A stretch of DNA of 64,000 nt from Lysobacter helvus (GCF_018406645.1 NZ_AP024546.1:2108001-2172000), one strand, 5' to 3'. Positions 18,931-28,809 are shown, counted from the stretch's first letter. The notes: generated by a model not told the origin, from the letters alone. Numbers and translations: made by a program.

Positions 18931-19311
18931 GTGACACATCACATCGTGGTTGGACCGGGGTTCGTGGAAGTGGTCCACACGGGCGAGGTGCGTTATGCCG
19001 ACCGCCTGGCCGCGCTGCAATCGGTGCAGGCCACCGACGGCCTGCAGGCGCGGTTGCCGGTCCTGATCAACTTCCTCGACGCGTCGGTGCTGACGGGCAC
19101 CCCCGGCGTCGATGCCGACGAGGAAGCGCGCGTGGACTACATGGCCCGCGCCATCACCGACGGGTTTTTCACCAACCGGCGCATCGCGATGGTCGGCATC
19201 TCGGCGCGCGACGCCAGGCCCGCCTTGATCGCAGCGACCGTCCGGCAGATCGCCTTCGAAGTGTTCGAGGCGCGCGAGCCGGCCATCGCGTGGCTGGTGG
19301 CGAAAACGTAG
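18931..19311 (+). CDS. Hypothetical protein, paralogue 2 (STAS/SpoIIAA-like?)
   Basis: 126 residues from GTG 18931, GGAGG 8 bases upstream. Begins THHIVVGPGFVEVVHTGEVR and follows paralogue 1 almost end to end, with a small indel around LTGTPGVDADEEAR. Followed at 19333 by a relic of an SPFH C-terminus, which suggests that the unit paralogue-SPFH was duplicated and the second SPFH lost. Cytosolic; function unknown. Confidence 0.72.
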   Translation: MTHHIVVGPGFVEVVHTGEVRYADRLAALQSVQATDGLQARLPVLINFLDASVLTGTPGVDADEEARVDYMARAITDGFFTNRRIAMVGISARDARPALIAATVRQIAFEVFEAREPAIAWLVAKT

Positions 19312-19332
19312 CCACTGGCCGTCGAAGGGGGC

Positions 19333-19375
19333 GGCGTGCTATTTCGTGCCGCAGGGGACGACCGTCGTCGCGACG
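19333..19375 (+). pseudogene. Relic of a second SPFH gene (C-terminal tail only)
   Basis: Reads CYFVPQGTTVVATQ, matching the SPFH tail CYMVPQGTNVVSR; a 16-base block GTGCCGCAGGGGACGA is identical to that at the end of the SPFH gene (about 18280-18295). It sits 22 bases after paralogue 2, the same relative place as the SPFH gene after paralogue 1. No start or ribosome site: a remnant, not a gene. Confidence 0.7.
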
Positions 19376-19412
19376 CAGACAGGAAGCCCACCCATCACCG
19401 GAAGGAGCCGTC

Positions 19413-19922
19413 GTGAGCAGAGAAGACTACGTCGCCATCGCTGCGCGCCTGTTCGCCGTGTACGTCGGCATCAAGACCGTGCTGCAGATCCCGACGGCGG
19501 CGCGGATCCTGTCGACGCAACCGGACACCATGGCCTACGTCGCGGTCTATGCGCTGATGCTGTTGCTGACCCTGGCGTTCTGCGCATTCCTCTGGTTCTT
19601 CCCGCTGACCATCGCGCGGAAGCTCATGCCCGTCATGAAGGAGCCGCGGTCCGAGCAGGCGATCGACGCGTCGGTCGGCCTCTCCCTCGGCCTCACGCTG
19701 ATCGGCTTCTGGCTGTTCGCGCAGGGCGTCGTCGACGCGGTCTACTGGCTCGCGTTGATCCTGCGCACCAGGCAGGAAGCCCCGGTGGAATTCTCGTGGC
19801 GGCCCGAGCAGATCGCCTCGATGGTCATGGCCGCGTTCCAGCTCGGCTTCGGGGCCTTCCTGGTGCTGGGCAGTGCGGGCATCAAGCGCTTCATCGACAG
19901 GGCGCGCTACGCCGGAAGCTGA
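19413..19922 (+). CDS. Integral membrane protein, four spans
   Basis: 169 residues from GTG 19413, with GAAGGAG 5 bases before. Four hydrophobic segments: AIAARLFAVYVGIKTVLQI, VAVYALMLLLTLAFCAFLWF, SLGLTLIGFWLFAQGVVDAVY and MVMAAFQLGFGAFLVLGSAG. Ends in a basic tail. No family recognised. It follows the SPFH relic directly, so it may originally have been part of the duplicated operon. Confidence 0.7.
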   Translation: MSREDYVAIAARLFAVYVGIKTVLQIPTAARILSTQPDTMAYVAVYALMLLLTLAFCAFLWFFPLTIARKLMPVMKEPRSEQAIDASVGLSLGLTLIGFWLFAQGVVDAVYWLALILRTRQEAPVEFSWRPEQIASMVMAAFQLGFGAFLVLGSAGIKRFIDRARYAGS

Positions 19923-20005
19923 GCGCGGAAAGCGCCCCGCGTCGTACTGGCCGACACCGCATGCGCGCCGCGTTCCTGCGTAAGCCAGCACTCCGCGAAG
20001 CCACC

Positions 20006-20428
20006 ATGCGCGTCACGCACCTCACCCCGATCCTGAACGTCTCCGACATCCAGCAGTCCTTCCGGTGGTTCGAAACACTCGGCTGGAAGAAGGGATGGGA
20101 TTGGGGCACGCCGCCCACGTTCGGCGGCGTGTGTTCCGGGCATTGCGAAATCTTCCTGTGCGAAGGCGGGCAGGGCGGCAAGGGCGCAAGCGGTTATCCG
20201 ACCACCTTCGGACCGGACGCCAACCAGGCGGCGGAGAAAGGCGTGTGGATGTCGCTGTGGGTCGAGGACGTCGACGCGGTGCATCGACATTGCCTGGAGC
20301 ACGGCATCGAAGTGACGTGGCCGCCGACGGACATGCCATGGAATGTCCGCGAGATGCACGTGCGCCATCCGGATGGGCATGTGTTCCGCGTGAGTCGCGG
20401 CATCGGCGCGCCCGACGAAGAGGACTGA
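20006..20428 (+). CDS. VOC family (glyoxalase/bleomycin-resistance type) protein
   Basis: 140 residues from ATG 20006. Typical VOC start VTHLTPILNVSDIQQSFRWF, then ETLGWKKGWD, a metal-site region CSGHCEIFLCEGGQGGKGAS and second module VWMSLWVEDVDAVHRHCLEH; ends with HVRHPDGHVFRV. The His/Glu metal ligands are plausible but cannot be assigned for certain. Substrate unknown; stands alone, convergent with the transporter gene, 13 bases apart. Confidence 0.9.
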   Translation: MRVTHLTPILNVSDIQQSFRWFETLGWKKGWDWGTPPTFGGVCSGHCEIFLCEGGQGGKGASGYPTTFGPDANQAAEKGVWMSLWVEDVDAVHRHCLEHGIEVTWPPTDMPWNVREMHVRHPDGHVFRVSRGIGAPDEED

Positions 20429-20441
20429 TCGCGCATCCGGT

Positions 20442-21752
20442 CTACCCCGGCGTGACCGTACCGATCCAGCTCCATGCGAGCGCAGCGATGCATCCGAGGA
20501 TCAGCACGATGCTTGTCCAGCCAGCGATCACCGAGCCTCCGCCCGATCGCGCATCGCCCATGATCTGCGGATCGCGCGCCAGCAGCTGGAGTGCGATGAC
20601 GTGCAGCGGCAGCATCACCGCGTTCACCACCTGGCTGCTGTAGATCAGCGGGACGAGGGGCAAGTCGGGCAGGGACACGATGCTGGCCGCGGCCGCCGTC
20701 AGCACCACGAACGCGACGTAGAAGATCCGGAAATGGCGTGCGTCCAGGTCCAGCGACGCCGGGGAGCCGACACCTTCGGCAATCGAGTACGCCGTCGCGA
20801 GCGGCACGATGGCCGCGGCCAGGAGCGCTGCGCCCAGCAATCCGACGCCGAACAACACCGTCGCGAACGAACCGGCGAGCGGGCGCAATGCGGCGGCGGC
20901 ATCGCTCGCCTCGTTGATGTGCACGCCCGCACGATGCAACGTCGCGGCGCAGGCAACGGCGATGGCAATGCCGATCAGGCCGGTCAGCAGGGAACCGATG
21001 ACGACGTCGACGCGTTCCCAGCGCAGGTTGGCGAGCGTGATCTTCTTGTCGACGGCGTAGGACTGGATGAAGGCCAGGCCCCAGGGCGCAAGCGTCGTGC
21101 CCAGGGTGGCGGCGACCGCGATCCATCCGATCGCATCGCGCGGAAGATGCGGCACGAGCGCGTGATGGAAGACCTGCGACCAGTCCGGCTTCGCGAGGAT
21201 GCCATCGACCAGGTACAGGCCCAGCGTCGCCGAGATGACCAGCAGGACGCGTTCCACGCGATGGAACGAACCGAGGACGACGACCAGGCAGATCAGCACC
21301 GCGGCCAGCGGCGTACTGATCCATGGCGGGATCCCGACGAGCGAACACGCGGCGGAAATGCCCGCGTACTCCGCGCAGATGGTCCCGAAGTTCGCAAACA
21401 CGAGACCGACCACCGCGGCATAGCCCCATCGGTGTCCCCAGCGATCGCGAATGACGCCGACGAATCCCTTGCCCGTCGCTGCACCGATCCGCATCGCCAT
21501 CATGTGGAACTGCACGAGCAGCACCGTCGATGCGGGAATGATCCATAACAGCAGATAGCCGTGGTCGGTCCCCAGGACGGAATACGTGGTGATGCCGGCC
21601 GGGTCGTCGTCCGAAAGGCCTGCCAGCAAACCCGGTCCGAGCACGGCGAGGAAGGCAGCAAACGCACCCACCCCCTCGGCGCGAAGCCGGGCGAAGCGGC
21701 GCGCGACGCCACGTCGATGGTGCGCGACCACGTGCGGCGGTCGGTCCGTCAC
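20442..21752 (-). CDS. NRAMP family divalent metal transporter (variant metal-site motifs)
   Basis: 436 residues from GTG 21752, overlapping the K+ channel stop by 4 bases (GTGA). Eleven or so spans of the NRAMP/MntH fold: GPGLLAGLSDDDPAGITTYS in TM1, and LGTTLAPWGLAFIQSYAVDK in TM6. In MntH the corresponding motifs are DPGN and MPH; here they read DPAG and APW, so the metal-coordinating methionine is missing. The protein may therefore carry another ion such as Mg2+. Inner membrane, proton-coupled by family. Confidence 0.85.
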   Translation of the reverse strand: MTDRPPHVVAHHRRGVARRFARLRAEGVGAFAAFLAVLGPGLLAGLSDDDPAGITTYSVLGTDHGYLLLWIIPASTVLLVQFHMMAMRIGAATGKGFVGVIRDRWGHRWGYAAVVGLVFANFGTICAEYAGISAACSLVGIPPWISTPLAAVLICLVVVLGSFHRVERVLLVISATLGLYLVDGILAKPDWSQVFHHALVPHLPRDAIGWIAVAATLGTTLAPWGLAFIQSYAVDKKITLANLRWERVDVVIGSLLTGLIGIAIAVACAATLHRAGVHINEASDAAAALRPLAGSFATVLFGVGLLGAALLAAAIVPLATAYSIAEGVGSPASLDLDARHFRIFYVAFVVLTAAAASIVSLPDLPLVPLIYSSQVVNAVMLPLHVIALQLLARDPQIMGDARSGGGSVIAGWTSIVLILGCIAALAWSWIGTVTPG

Positions 21753-22195
21753 CGATCCTTCCAGTTCTGCGACATCTCGTAATAGGTGAACGTGGCCGAC
21801 CAGGCAATCAGGAACAACCCGAGCACGGCCTCCGTCCCGGCGATGAAGCGGATGGCGCCGTGCGGGGCGACGTCCCCGAACCCGACGGTGGAGAACGTCA
21901 TCGCCGACAGGTAGACGTTCTCGAGCAGCCCGCCGTCGGCGGCGCCCGTGACGCCGCCTGCGCCCGGCAGGGCGAGGCATGCCCAGTACGCGGCGCCGAA
22001 CATCCAGATTTCGGTGATGTGCAGCAGCAGCGCACCGACCACGGCGTACAGCACGCGGCGACGTCGCGCATGGGGTTGCGTCGACAGGCGTCGCGCAAGC
22101 CAGTTGAGTCCCTCGTAGTGCAATCCCACGGCCATGCCGACCGTCAGCACCGTCACCAGCACCACGATCACATTGACATGGACATCAGGCGCCAT
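21749..22195 (-). CDS. Two-TM potassium channel protein
   Basis: 148 residues from ATG 22195 with GGGAAG upstream. Spans VNVIVVLVTVLTVGMAVGL, VLYAVVGALLLHITEIWMFG and AVLGLFLIAWSATFTYY; the pore loop has the K+ selectivity filter in AMTFSTVGFGDVAPHG. No RCK/TrkA-N regulatory domain. Coupled by a 4-base overlap to the NRAMP-like gene, suggesting that ion uptake and membrane potential are co-ordinated. By family, a tetrameric inner-membrane channel. Confidence 0.87.
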   Translation of the reverse strand: MAPDVHVNVIVVLVTVLTVGMAVGLHYEGLNWLARRLSTQPHARRRRVLYAVVGALLLHITEIWMFGAAYWACLALPGAGGVTGAADGGLLENVYLSAMTFSTVGFGDVAPHGAIRFIAGTEAVLGLFLIAWSATFTYYEMSQNWKDR

Positions 22196-22381
22196 TGGGG
22201 GCTTCCCGGCATTGATGCGCGAGCTTAGCGCGCCGCGGCGCATGCGGGCGTTCGCCGGAATTATTCTGATTGGGACGGGGTCGCGTCCCGGCTACTGTCA
22301 GGTGGCCGCCCCTCGACGCGCGTACATGACCCGACGACATCACCCAGGCTGGTGCGACGCACAGGACCGAGGCGCAACACG

Positions 22382-22813
22382 ATGATGCGATTCGACGTTC
22401 GCGTGCCCGCCTGGCTGGCCGCAACGGCCTCGACCCTGTTGCTCGTCGCATGCACGGGCAACGATGCGGCGGTGAAGCGCATCGGACACCTCACGCAAGC
22501 CCAGCTCGCCCATGCGTTCTGCACGGTCGATGCGCTTCCCGACGACAGCAGGCTCCAGGATGCGCAGATGCCGGCCGAGTTTGGCGCGTTGGGCGCAACG
22601 CGCTTGCGGCGTCGCGGTCACGTGGCGTCGCTGCGCGTGTCCGGTGCGGTCGACGACCTCGTGTGGTTGGAATTCATCAACGTCGGCCGCGCCGATGCGA
22701 AAAAAACGATCCAGTTGATCCCGGGCGAGGGGAAGACCGCCCGGACGTTGTGGGAAGCGCCAGCGGATTTCACTTGCGCGTCGACCACCAATGCGTTCGC
22801 GGGCAAGCGCTGA
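22382..22813 (+). CDS. Hypothetical lipoprotein
   Basis: 143 residues from ATG 22382 (a second ATG follows at 22385); GAGGCG lies about 7 bases upstream. Lipobox LVAC, Cys24. The mature part has two further cysteines (FCTVDALPDD and DFTCAST) and no recognised domain. Divergent from the K+ channel gene. Confidence 0.68.
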   Translation: MMRFDVRVPAWLAATASTLLLVACTGNDAAVKRIGHLTQAQLAHAFCTVDALPDDSRLQDAQMPAEFGALGATRLRRRGHVASLRVSGAVDDLVWLEFINVGRADAKKTIQLIPGEGKTARTLWEAPADFTCASTTNAFAGKR

Positions 22814-22818
22814 GGCGG

Positions 22819-23091
22819 TCAGCGAAGTCGGGCGACGTCCATGACCAGGCGTGCGAATTCATCGTCCGAAGTGCCGACGGGCGCGTAGGTGGCGATGTTC
22901 ATCCAGCGACCATCGCGCAGCGCGGCTTCGAGCATGTGCCGGCAGTAGGTGACGCGTTCGCCGGAAGGCTGCTCCAGCGCCATCTGGAACTCGGGGCGGC
23001 CCATCAGCACGCGTTGCGCATGGTGGGGCCCACCCACGAACAGCACCTCGACCAATCCGGAGAGGGACCCGCCATGTCGATCGTCTGCCAT
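22819..23091 (-). CDS. Small protein of the VGGP-H family, second member
   Basis: 90 residues from ATG 23091. Core VEVLFVGGPHHAQRVLMG, then VTYCRHML and ATYAPVGTSDDEFARLVMD. Weakly but clearly similar to the 81-residue protein at 12984. No signal peptide or membrane span. Convergent with the lipoprotein gene, 5 bases apart. Function unknown. Confidence 0.68.
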   Translation of the reverse strand: MADDRHGGSLSGLVEVLFVGGPHHAQRVLMGRPEFQMALEQPSGERVTYCRHMLEAALRDGRWMNIATYAPVGTSDDEFARLVMDVARLR

Positions 23092-23168
23092 GGGGCGTTG
23101 TCGCACATGGTCAGACCGTCGCCGTGAATTCGTCCGGCGAAACATTCAGCATGCTGAGCGATGGCCGA

Positions 23169-23199
23169 AAAAAAGCCCGCAACCAGTGCGGGCTTTTTC
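23169..23199 (-). terminator. Intrinsic terminator after tRNA-Phe
   Basis: Stem AAAGCCCGC/GCGGGCTTT with loop AACCAGT, flanked by A and T runs, directly downstream of tRNA-Phe on the minus strand. The symmetric A/T runs would let it work both ways. Confidence 0.9.
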
Positions 23200-23216
23200 C
23201 AATCGATTTGAACCGC

Positions 23217-23292
23217 TGGTGGCCGGGGAGGGAATCGAACCCCCGACACGGGGATTTTCAATCCCCTGCTCTACCAACTGAGCTACCCGGCC
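23217..23292 (-). tRNA. tRNA-Phe (anticodon GAA)
   Basis: 76-nt tRNA on the minus strand. Acceptor GGCCGGG pairs with CCCGGCC; CCA is encoded (TGG at 23217-23219 on the plus strand). Anticodon stem GGGGA/TCCCC encloses TTGAAAA, anticodon GAA. D arm GCTCAGTTGGTAGAGC and T arm CGGGGGTTCGATTCCCT are typical. Confidence 0.97.
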
Positions 23293-23304
23293 AGCGAGCC
23301 CGGC

Positions 23305-23333
23305 ATGATACGGATGCGACCCGGCCCGGGCAA
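23305..23333 (-). promoter_or_regulatory. tRNA-Phe promoter
   Basis: On the minus strand TTGCCC (23333-23328) and TATCAT (23310-23305) are separated by exactly 17 bases, the latter 13 bases before the tRNA. A good sigma-70 type match. Confidence 0.7.
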
Positions 23334-23442
23334 GCCGGATGTTGGCTGAATGCTCGTGCGGATCACCCCTTCCGCGATGCGATGGCAGGCGCATGATCCG
23401 GCCAGCGGCCTCGAGCGAGGCCGCCACCACAGGGAGGACGCC

Positions 23443-23841
23443 ATGAAAGGGATCCATTGGACACTGGCCGCGGGCATCGCCGCGGCGGCGCTGCTCGCAG
23501 GCTGCGCTTCCAGCCAGACGAAGGCCGAGAAACTCGCGATGTACCAGGCGCATGCCAGCGCGCCCGTCAAGCAGGTGCCGTTCTTCAGCCCGCAGGGCTG
23601 GGAGGAAATCGACCGCGACCACGTCCTCGTGACGATGCGGCCGACCGAGGTGTACCTGATGCGCTTGAACGGCCCGTGCCTGGATTACGACAACGGTGCG
23701 GCCGCGATGCTGATCAGCAACACCGCCGGCGTCATCCAGCCGAAGTTCGACCGGGTGAGTTTCCCCAACTCGTCGATGAGCTGCCGCATCGAGGAAATCC
23801 GCCAGGTCGACATGACGGCGGTGCGCGACACCAAGGCCTGA
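23443..23841 (+). CDS. DUF6491-type lipoprotein
   Basis: 132 residues from ATG 23443 (GGGAGGA at 23432-23438). Lipobox LLAGC, Cys21. The body WEEIDRDHVLVTMRPTEVYL, LNGPCLDYDNGAAAMLI and the closing MSCRIEEIRQVD match the DUF6491 family as remembered; the two cysteines probably pair in the periplasm. Function unknown. Convergent with the yggX end, 9 bases apart. Confidence 0.78.
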   Translation: MKGIHWTLAAGIAAAALLAGCASSQTKAEKLAMYQAHASAPVKQVPFFSPQGWEEIDRDHVLVTMRPTEVYLMRLNGPCLDYDNGAAAMLISNTAGVIQPKFDRVSFPNSSMSCRIEEIRQVDMTAVRDTKA

Positions 23842-23850
23842 CGATCGGCC

Positions 23851-24123
23851 TCAGGCGTCCGGCGCGACGTAACCCTCGGGTTTCGTCGCGCCGCCGCCGA
23901 ACAGGAATTTCTCCATCTCGGCCTCCAGCTGCGCGCGATGCTTCGGGTCCAGCGGCGACAGGCGGTTTTCGTTGATCACCATCGTCTGGTGCGCGAGCCA
24001 CCGCTGCCAGGCCGGCTTGCCGACGTGTTCGAACACGCGCTTGCCCAACGCGCCGGGCCACGGCACGAAATCCAGGCCTTCGGTTTCCACCTGGTCGACG
24101 TCGCAGAACACGGTACGGGGCAT
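23851..24123 (-). CDS. yggX: Oxidative damage protection protein (Fe(II)-trafficking)
   Basis: 90 residues, ATG 24123. Begins [18 protein letters not shown] and contains [20 protein letters not shown] and [17 protein letters not shown], the complete YggX pattern with its single conserved cysteine (Cys7). Known to protect Fe-S clusters and to limit oxidative mutagenesis. Last gene of the ftsY-asmA-mutY-yggX unit, one base after mutY; mutY-yggX pairing is widely conserved and MutY itself carries a 4Fe-4S cluster. Confidence 0.96.
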   Translation of the reverse strand: MPRTVFCDVDQVETEGLDFVPWPGALGKRVFEHVGKPAWQRWLAHQTMVINENRLSPLDPKHRAQLEAEMEKFLFGGGATKPEGYVAPDA

Positions 24124-24124
24124 G

Positions 24125-25162
24125 TCATGGCTCCAATAGTTTGCGGACCGGCGCGGGCAGGCCCAGCGCGGGCAGGGCGTCGCGCGCGATCCAGCGGAAG
24201 TGCTCGCCGGGATTATCGCGCGCCGTGGCGTTGCGCCAGCGCAACGGCTGGATCTGCAACCGGTAATGGGTGAAGCCGTGCGCGACGGGGGCCAGCGTTT
24301 CGGCCGCGTCGTAATCCGCATCCACGTGCGCGCCGAGCCATTCGCGCGCGGGCGCGTGGTCGGCGTGTTCGGGGAAGGACCACAGGGAGCCCCAGATACC
24401 GGCGGGCGGGCGGCGCTGCAGCAGCACGCGGCCTTCGGCATCCTCGATCCACAACATCAACGCGCGCCGCTCGGGCAGCGGCTTGCCGGGCTTGGGCGTC
24501 GGCAATTCGGCGACGCGGCCGGTGCGCAGCGCGACGCAATCGTGCTGCAGCGGACACAACACGCACGCCGGGTCCGCGCGCGTGCACAGCGTCGCACCGA
24601 AATCCATCTGCGCCTGCGTGTAGTCGGCCAGGCGCGCGTGCGGGAGCTGCGCGTCGGCAATCGCCCACATCGCCTTTTCGACCGCGGGCAAGCCCGGCCA
24701 CCCCTCGATGCCATGCGCGCGCGCGAGCAGGCGTTTGACGTTGCCATCGAGGATCGGGAAACGATCGCCCCACGCCTGCGACAGGATCGCGCCTGCGGTG
24801 CTGCGGCCGATGCCGGGCAGGGCGTGCAGCGCATCGAAATCGCGCGGCAGCTCGCCGCCGTGTCGTTCGACGCAGATGCGCGCCGCGGCATGCAGGTTGC
24901 GCGCGCGGGCGTAGTAACCCAGGCCCGCCCAGAGCGCGATCACGTCGTCGAGCGGCGCGGCGGCGAGCGCGCGCACGTCGGGCAGGGCGGCGACGAAGCG
25001 TTCGAAATACGGGATGACGACGCGCACCTGCGTCTGCTGCAGCATCACTTCCGACAACCACACGCGATACGGCGCGCGCGGATGCTGCCAGGGCAAATCG
25101 TGGCGGCCCGAGACGTCGAACCACGCAAGCAACAAGTCGGCGAAACGCGCCTCGATGGTCAC
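24125..25162 (-). CDS. mutY: A/G-specific adenine DNA glycosylase
   Basis: 345 residues from GTG 25162. Removes adenine mispaired with 8-oxoG or G. Catalytic HhH-GPD domain with [15 protein letters not shown], helix-hairpin-helix [13 protein letters not shown] and following [10 protein letters not shown]; 4Fe-4S loop C-x6-C-x2-C-x5-C in [18 protein letters not shown]-terminal NUDIX-like 8-oxoG recognition domain ([14 protein letters not shown]). Normal length. Start overlaps the asmA-type gene's stop by 4 bases (GTGA). Confidence 0.97.
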   Translation of the reverse strand: MTIEARFADLLLAWFDVSGRHDLPWQHPRAPYRVWLSEVMLQQTQVRVVIPYFERFVAALPDVRALAAAPLDDVIALWAGLGYYARARNLHAAARICVERHGGELPRDFDALHALPGIGRSTAGAILSQAWGDRFPILDGNVKRLLARAHGIEGWPGLPAVEKAMWAIADAQLPHARLADYTQAQMDFGATLCTRADPACVLCPLQHDCVALRTGRVAELPTPKPGKPLPERRALMLWIEDAEGRVLLQRRPPAGIWGSLWSFPEHADHAPAREWLGAHVDADYDAAETLAPVAHGFTHYRLQIQPLRWRNATARDNPGEHFRWIARDALPALGLPAPVRKLLEP

Positions 25163-26406
25163 GGCGCGGCGGTATCCAGTGCGGGATCGTCGATGCGCAC
25201 GTCCACGCCTTCCAGCGTTGCGCCGCCGATCTCGAGCGTCGGCGTGTGCGCGGTGCCGGACAGCGGCGGCAACGGCGACGTCGCATCCGCATCGATCCAG
25301 GCGAGCACTTCCGGCAAGCGGAAACGCGCGTCGACGGCGGTGGCATCGCGCTTCAATTGCAAGCGCGCGATGTCGGAGAAATCGAACGGGCCGGCGTAAT
25401 CGAGCACGAACGGCAGCGGCGACGTCGACTGCCCGATCGGCGGCGGCAACACGGGCCAGGCGTCGGGCCACGTGGCGAGCGTGCCATCGAGGTGCAGCGA
25501 CGCGGCGTTCGTCCACGCGAACGCGGCACGTGCGTCGAAATCCGGCACGACATCGTCACCGCGCAACGCGACACCGGCCGGCGACAACGCCACCGTGCCA
25601 TTGCGAACGCGCAGCGGGCCATTCATTGCGAACACGAAGGGCAGGTCCGTCTTGTCCTGCGTGTAGCGCGATACGAGCGACAGCCGCAGCGGCACGATCC
25701 GGAGGCCGTCGCCCAGTTGCAACGGACCACGCGCATTCAAGCGCGCGACCAGCTTGCGTTGCGGCTGTTCCAGCGACACATCGCCGCGCACCGTGACCTG
25801 CGCGCCACTCGCCGGCCGCGTGGCATCCACGCGCAGCGCGAACGGCACGCGCGTGGTGCCTTGCACGAAGCGGCCCTTCGTTGTCGCTTCCAGCGCACGC
25901 TCCGGCATCCAGCGCGGGACGTCGAGCGCATCGATGTCCACGGACCACCCCGCACCGACGACGCGCCCATCGCGCACCTGCAGGCCATCGGAGAGCGTCG
26001 GCATCTTCGTTTCGCTCGGCGGCAGCGACGCGAGCCACTGCTGCATCGCCACCACGTCGATCACCGGCGCATCGAGTTCGACGCGGGTGAACGCGAGCGT
26101 TGCGCCACGGCTGCGCACCGTCGACCACGGCACGGCCACGCTCACGCGCTTCGCATGCAGCACCGCGGTCTTCGCGCCCGGCACGCGCGCATCCACTTCA
26201 CGCAGCACGAGTTGCGGGCCACCGCGCAAGCGATATTCGGCGGTGCCGTCCGACGTGATCTGCAGCCCCAGCGCGGAGCCGATTTGCGACAACACCAGCG
26301 AGGCCACGCGTTGCGGCCGCGATATCCAATGGAGCGCGACGACGGCGAGCAGCAACAGCGCCGCCGACACCAGCAGCCAGCGGCGTGCGCGCAGGGAGAT
26401 CGTCAC
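25159..26406 (-). CDS. AsmA family protein
   Basis: 415 residues from GTG 26406, which overlaps the ftsY stop by 4 bases. One N-terminal inner-membrane span (WLLVSAALLLLAVVALHW) then a large periplasmic beta-rich part with AsmA-like repeats (ITSDGTAEYRLRGGPQLVLR; DGLQVRDGRVVGAGWSVDI). AsmA-like proteins are linked to outer-membrane lipid transport; this short member lacks the full-length bridge of TamB/YhdP. In the ftsY-mutY interval of Xanthomonadaceae. Confidence 0.82.
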   Translation of the reverse strand: MTISLRARRWLLVSAALLLLAVVALHWISRPQRVASLVLSQIGSALGLQITSDGTAEYRLRGGPQLVLREVDARVPGAKTAVLHAKRVSVAVPWSTVRSRGATLAFTRVELDAPVIDVVAMQQWLASLPPSETKMPTLSDGLQVRDGRVVGAGWSVDIDALDVPRWMPERALEATTKGRFVQGTTRVPFALRVDATRPASGAQVTVRGDVSLEQPQRKLVARLNARGPLQLGDGLRIVPLRLSLVSRYTQDKTDLPFVFAMNGPLRVRNGTVALSPAGVALRGDDVVPDFDARAAFAWTNAASLHLDGTLATWPDAWPVLPPPIGQSTSPLPFVLDYAGPFDFSDIARLQLKRDATAVDARFRLPEVLAWIDADATSPLPPLSGTAHTPTLEIGGATLEGVDVRIDDPALDTAAP

Positions 26407-27557
26407 GCGCCGCCGAGGGCTTCCGGCAACAGCGCGTCCACGAAGGATTCCGCGTCGAACACGCGCAGGTCCTCCGGGCGTTCGCCGATGCCCGCATAGC
26501 GGATCGGGATGCCGAATTCGCGTGCGAGCGCGAACACCACGCCACCCTTCGCCGTGCCGTCGAGCTTGGTGACGACGAGCCCCGTCACCGTGACCGCGGC
26601 ATTGAACTGGCGCAGCTGCGACAAGGCGTTCTGCCCGGTCGTGCCGTCGATCACCATCAGCACTTCATGCGGCGCGGTGGGATCGATCTTGCCGAGCACG
26701 CGGCGGATCTTGCCCAGTTCCGCCATCAGGCCCTGCTGCGTGTGCAGGCGGCCGGCGGTGTCGGCGATCAGGACTTCGACGCCCCGCGCCTTCGCGGCCT
26801 GCAGCGCATCGAATGCGACGGATGCCGCATCCGCGTTCTGGCCCTGCGCGATCACCGGCACGTCGTTGCGTTCGCCCCAGGCCTGCAACTGCGCGACCGC
26901 GGCGGCGCGGAACGTATCGCCGGCGGCGAGCATCAGGCTGCGCTTCTCGTCGCGGAAGCGGCGCGCGAGCTTGCCGATGGTGGTGGTCTTGCCCACGCCG
27001 TTGACGCCGACGGTGAGCACCACGAAGGGCTTGGCATCGCGATCGATCACCAGCGGCACGGCGACCGGCGCGAGCATCGCGATCAGTTCGTGGCGCAGCG
27101 CGCGCAGCATCGCGGTCGCGTCTTCGAACTCGCGGCGCTTCATGCGCTGGCGCAGGCCTTCGAGCAGCTGCGTCGTCGCGGCCACGCCGACATCGGCGGT
27201 GAGCAGCGCGGTTTCCACTTCATCGAGCAGGTCGTCGTCGAGCTTCGGGTTGCGCGAGAACAAGCCGCCGAGGCTCTTCGCGAAGGCGCTGCCGCGCAGG
27301 CGTTCGCGCCAGCCGGTTTTCCCGGCGGCGGCCGCGGGCAATGCGTTGGCGTCGATCGGGTCGGGCGCGCGGGCCGGCGCTTCGGGCGGCGCGACGTCGG
27401 GCACGACATCGGGCGCCACGTCGGTGGCGACGGGCGTGGCCTGGAAAGGATCGTCGACGGGCGCGCCTTCGAACGGCGAAGGTGCGGGCGCCTCGGTCGG
27501 CGCGGGCACGGCGGCGTCGGCGGGGGCGTCGGGTTTGTTGCGGCGGAACCAACGCAT
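26403..27557 (-). CDS. ftsY: Signal recognition particle receptor FtsY
   Basis: 384 residues from ATG 27557. N-terminal Ala/Pro/Asp-rich acidic region (about 1-75) typical of the membrane-associating A domain, then the N helical bundle (LDDDLLDEVETALLTADVGV) and the GTPase G domain: G1 GVNGVGKTTTIGKL, GDTFRAAA, DTAGR, TKLDG. Docks SRP-ribosome complexes at the membrane. First gene of the minus-strand unit; rsmD starts divergently 65 bases away. Confidence 0.97.
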   Translation of the reverse strand: MRWFRRNKPDAPADAAVPAPTEAPAPSPFEGAPVDDPFQATPVATDVAPDVVPDVAPPEAPARAPDPIDANALPAAAAGKTGWRERLRGSAFAKSLGGLFSRNPKLDDDLLDEVETALLTADVGVAATTQLLEGLRQRMKRREFEDATAMLRALRHELIAMLAPVAVPLVIDRDAKPFVVLTVGVNGVGKTTTIGKLARRFRDEKRSLMLAAGDTFRAAAVAQLQAWGERNDVPVIAQGQNADAASVAFDALQAAKARGVEVLIADTAGRLHTQQGLMAELGKIRRVLGKIDPTAPHEVLMVIDGTTGQNALSQLRQFNAAVTVTGLVVTKLDGTAKGGVVFALAREFGIPIRYAGIGERPEDLRVFDAESFVDALLPEALGGA

Positions 27558-27622
27558 CTGGCCGGGGCACGTCGATGGTGGAGAATGGCCGGCATGGTAG
27601 CACCGGCCCCCGAGCGTCCCCG

Positions 27623-28772
<1,150 letters not shown>

Positions 28773-28809
28773 TCGATTCGCTTACTTGCGTCCTATGGGG
28801 GACACACCG

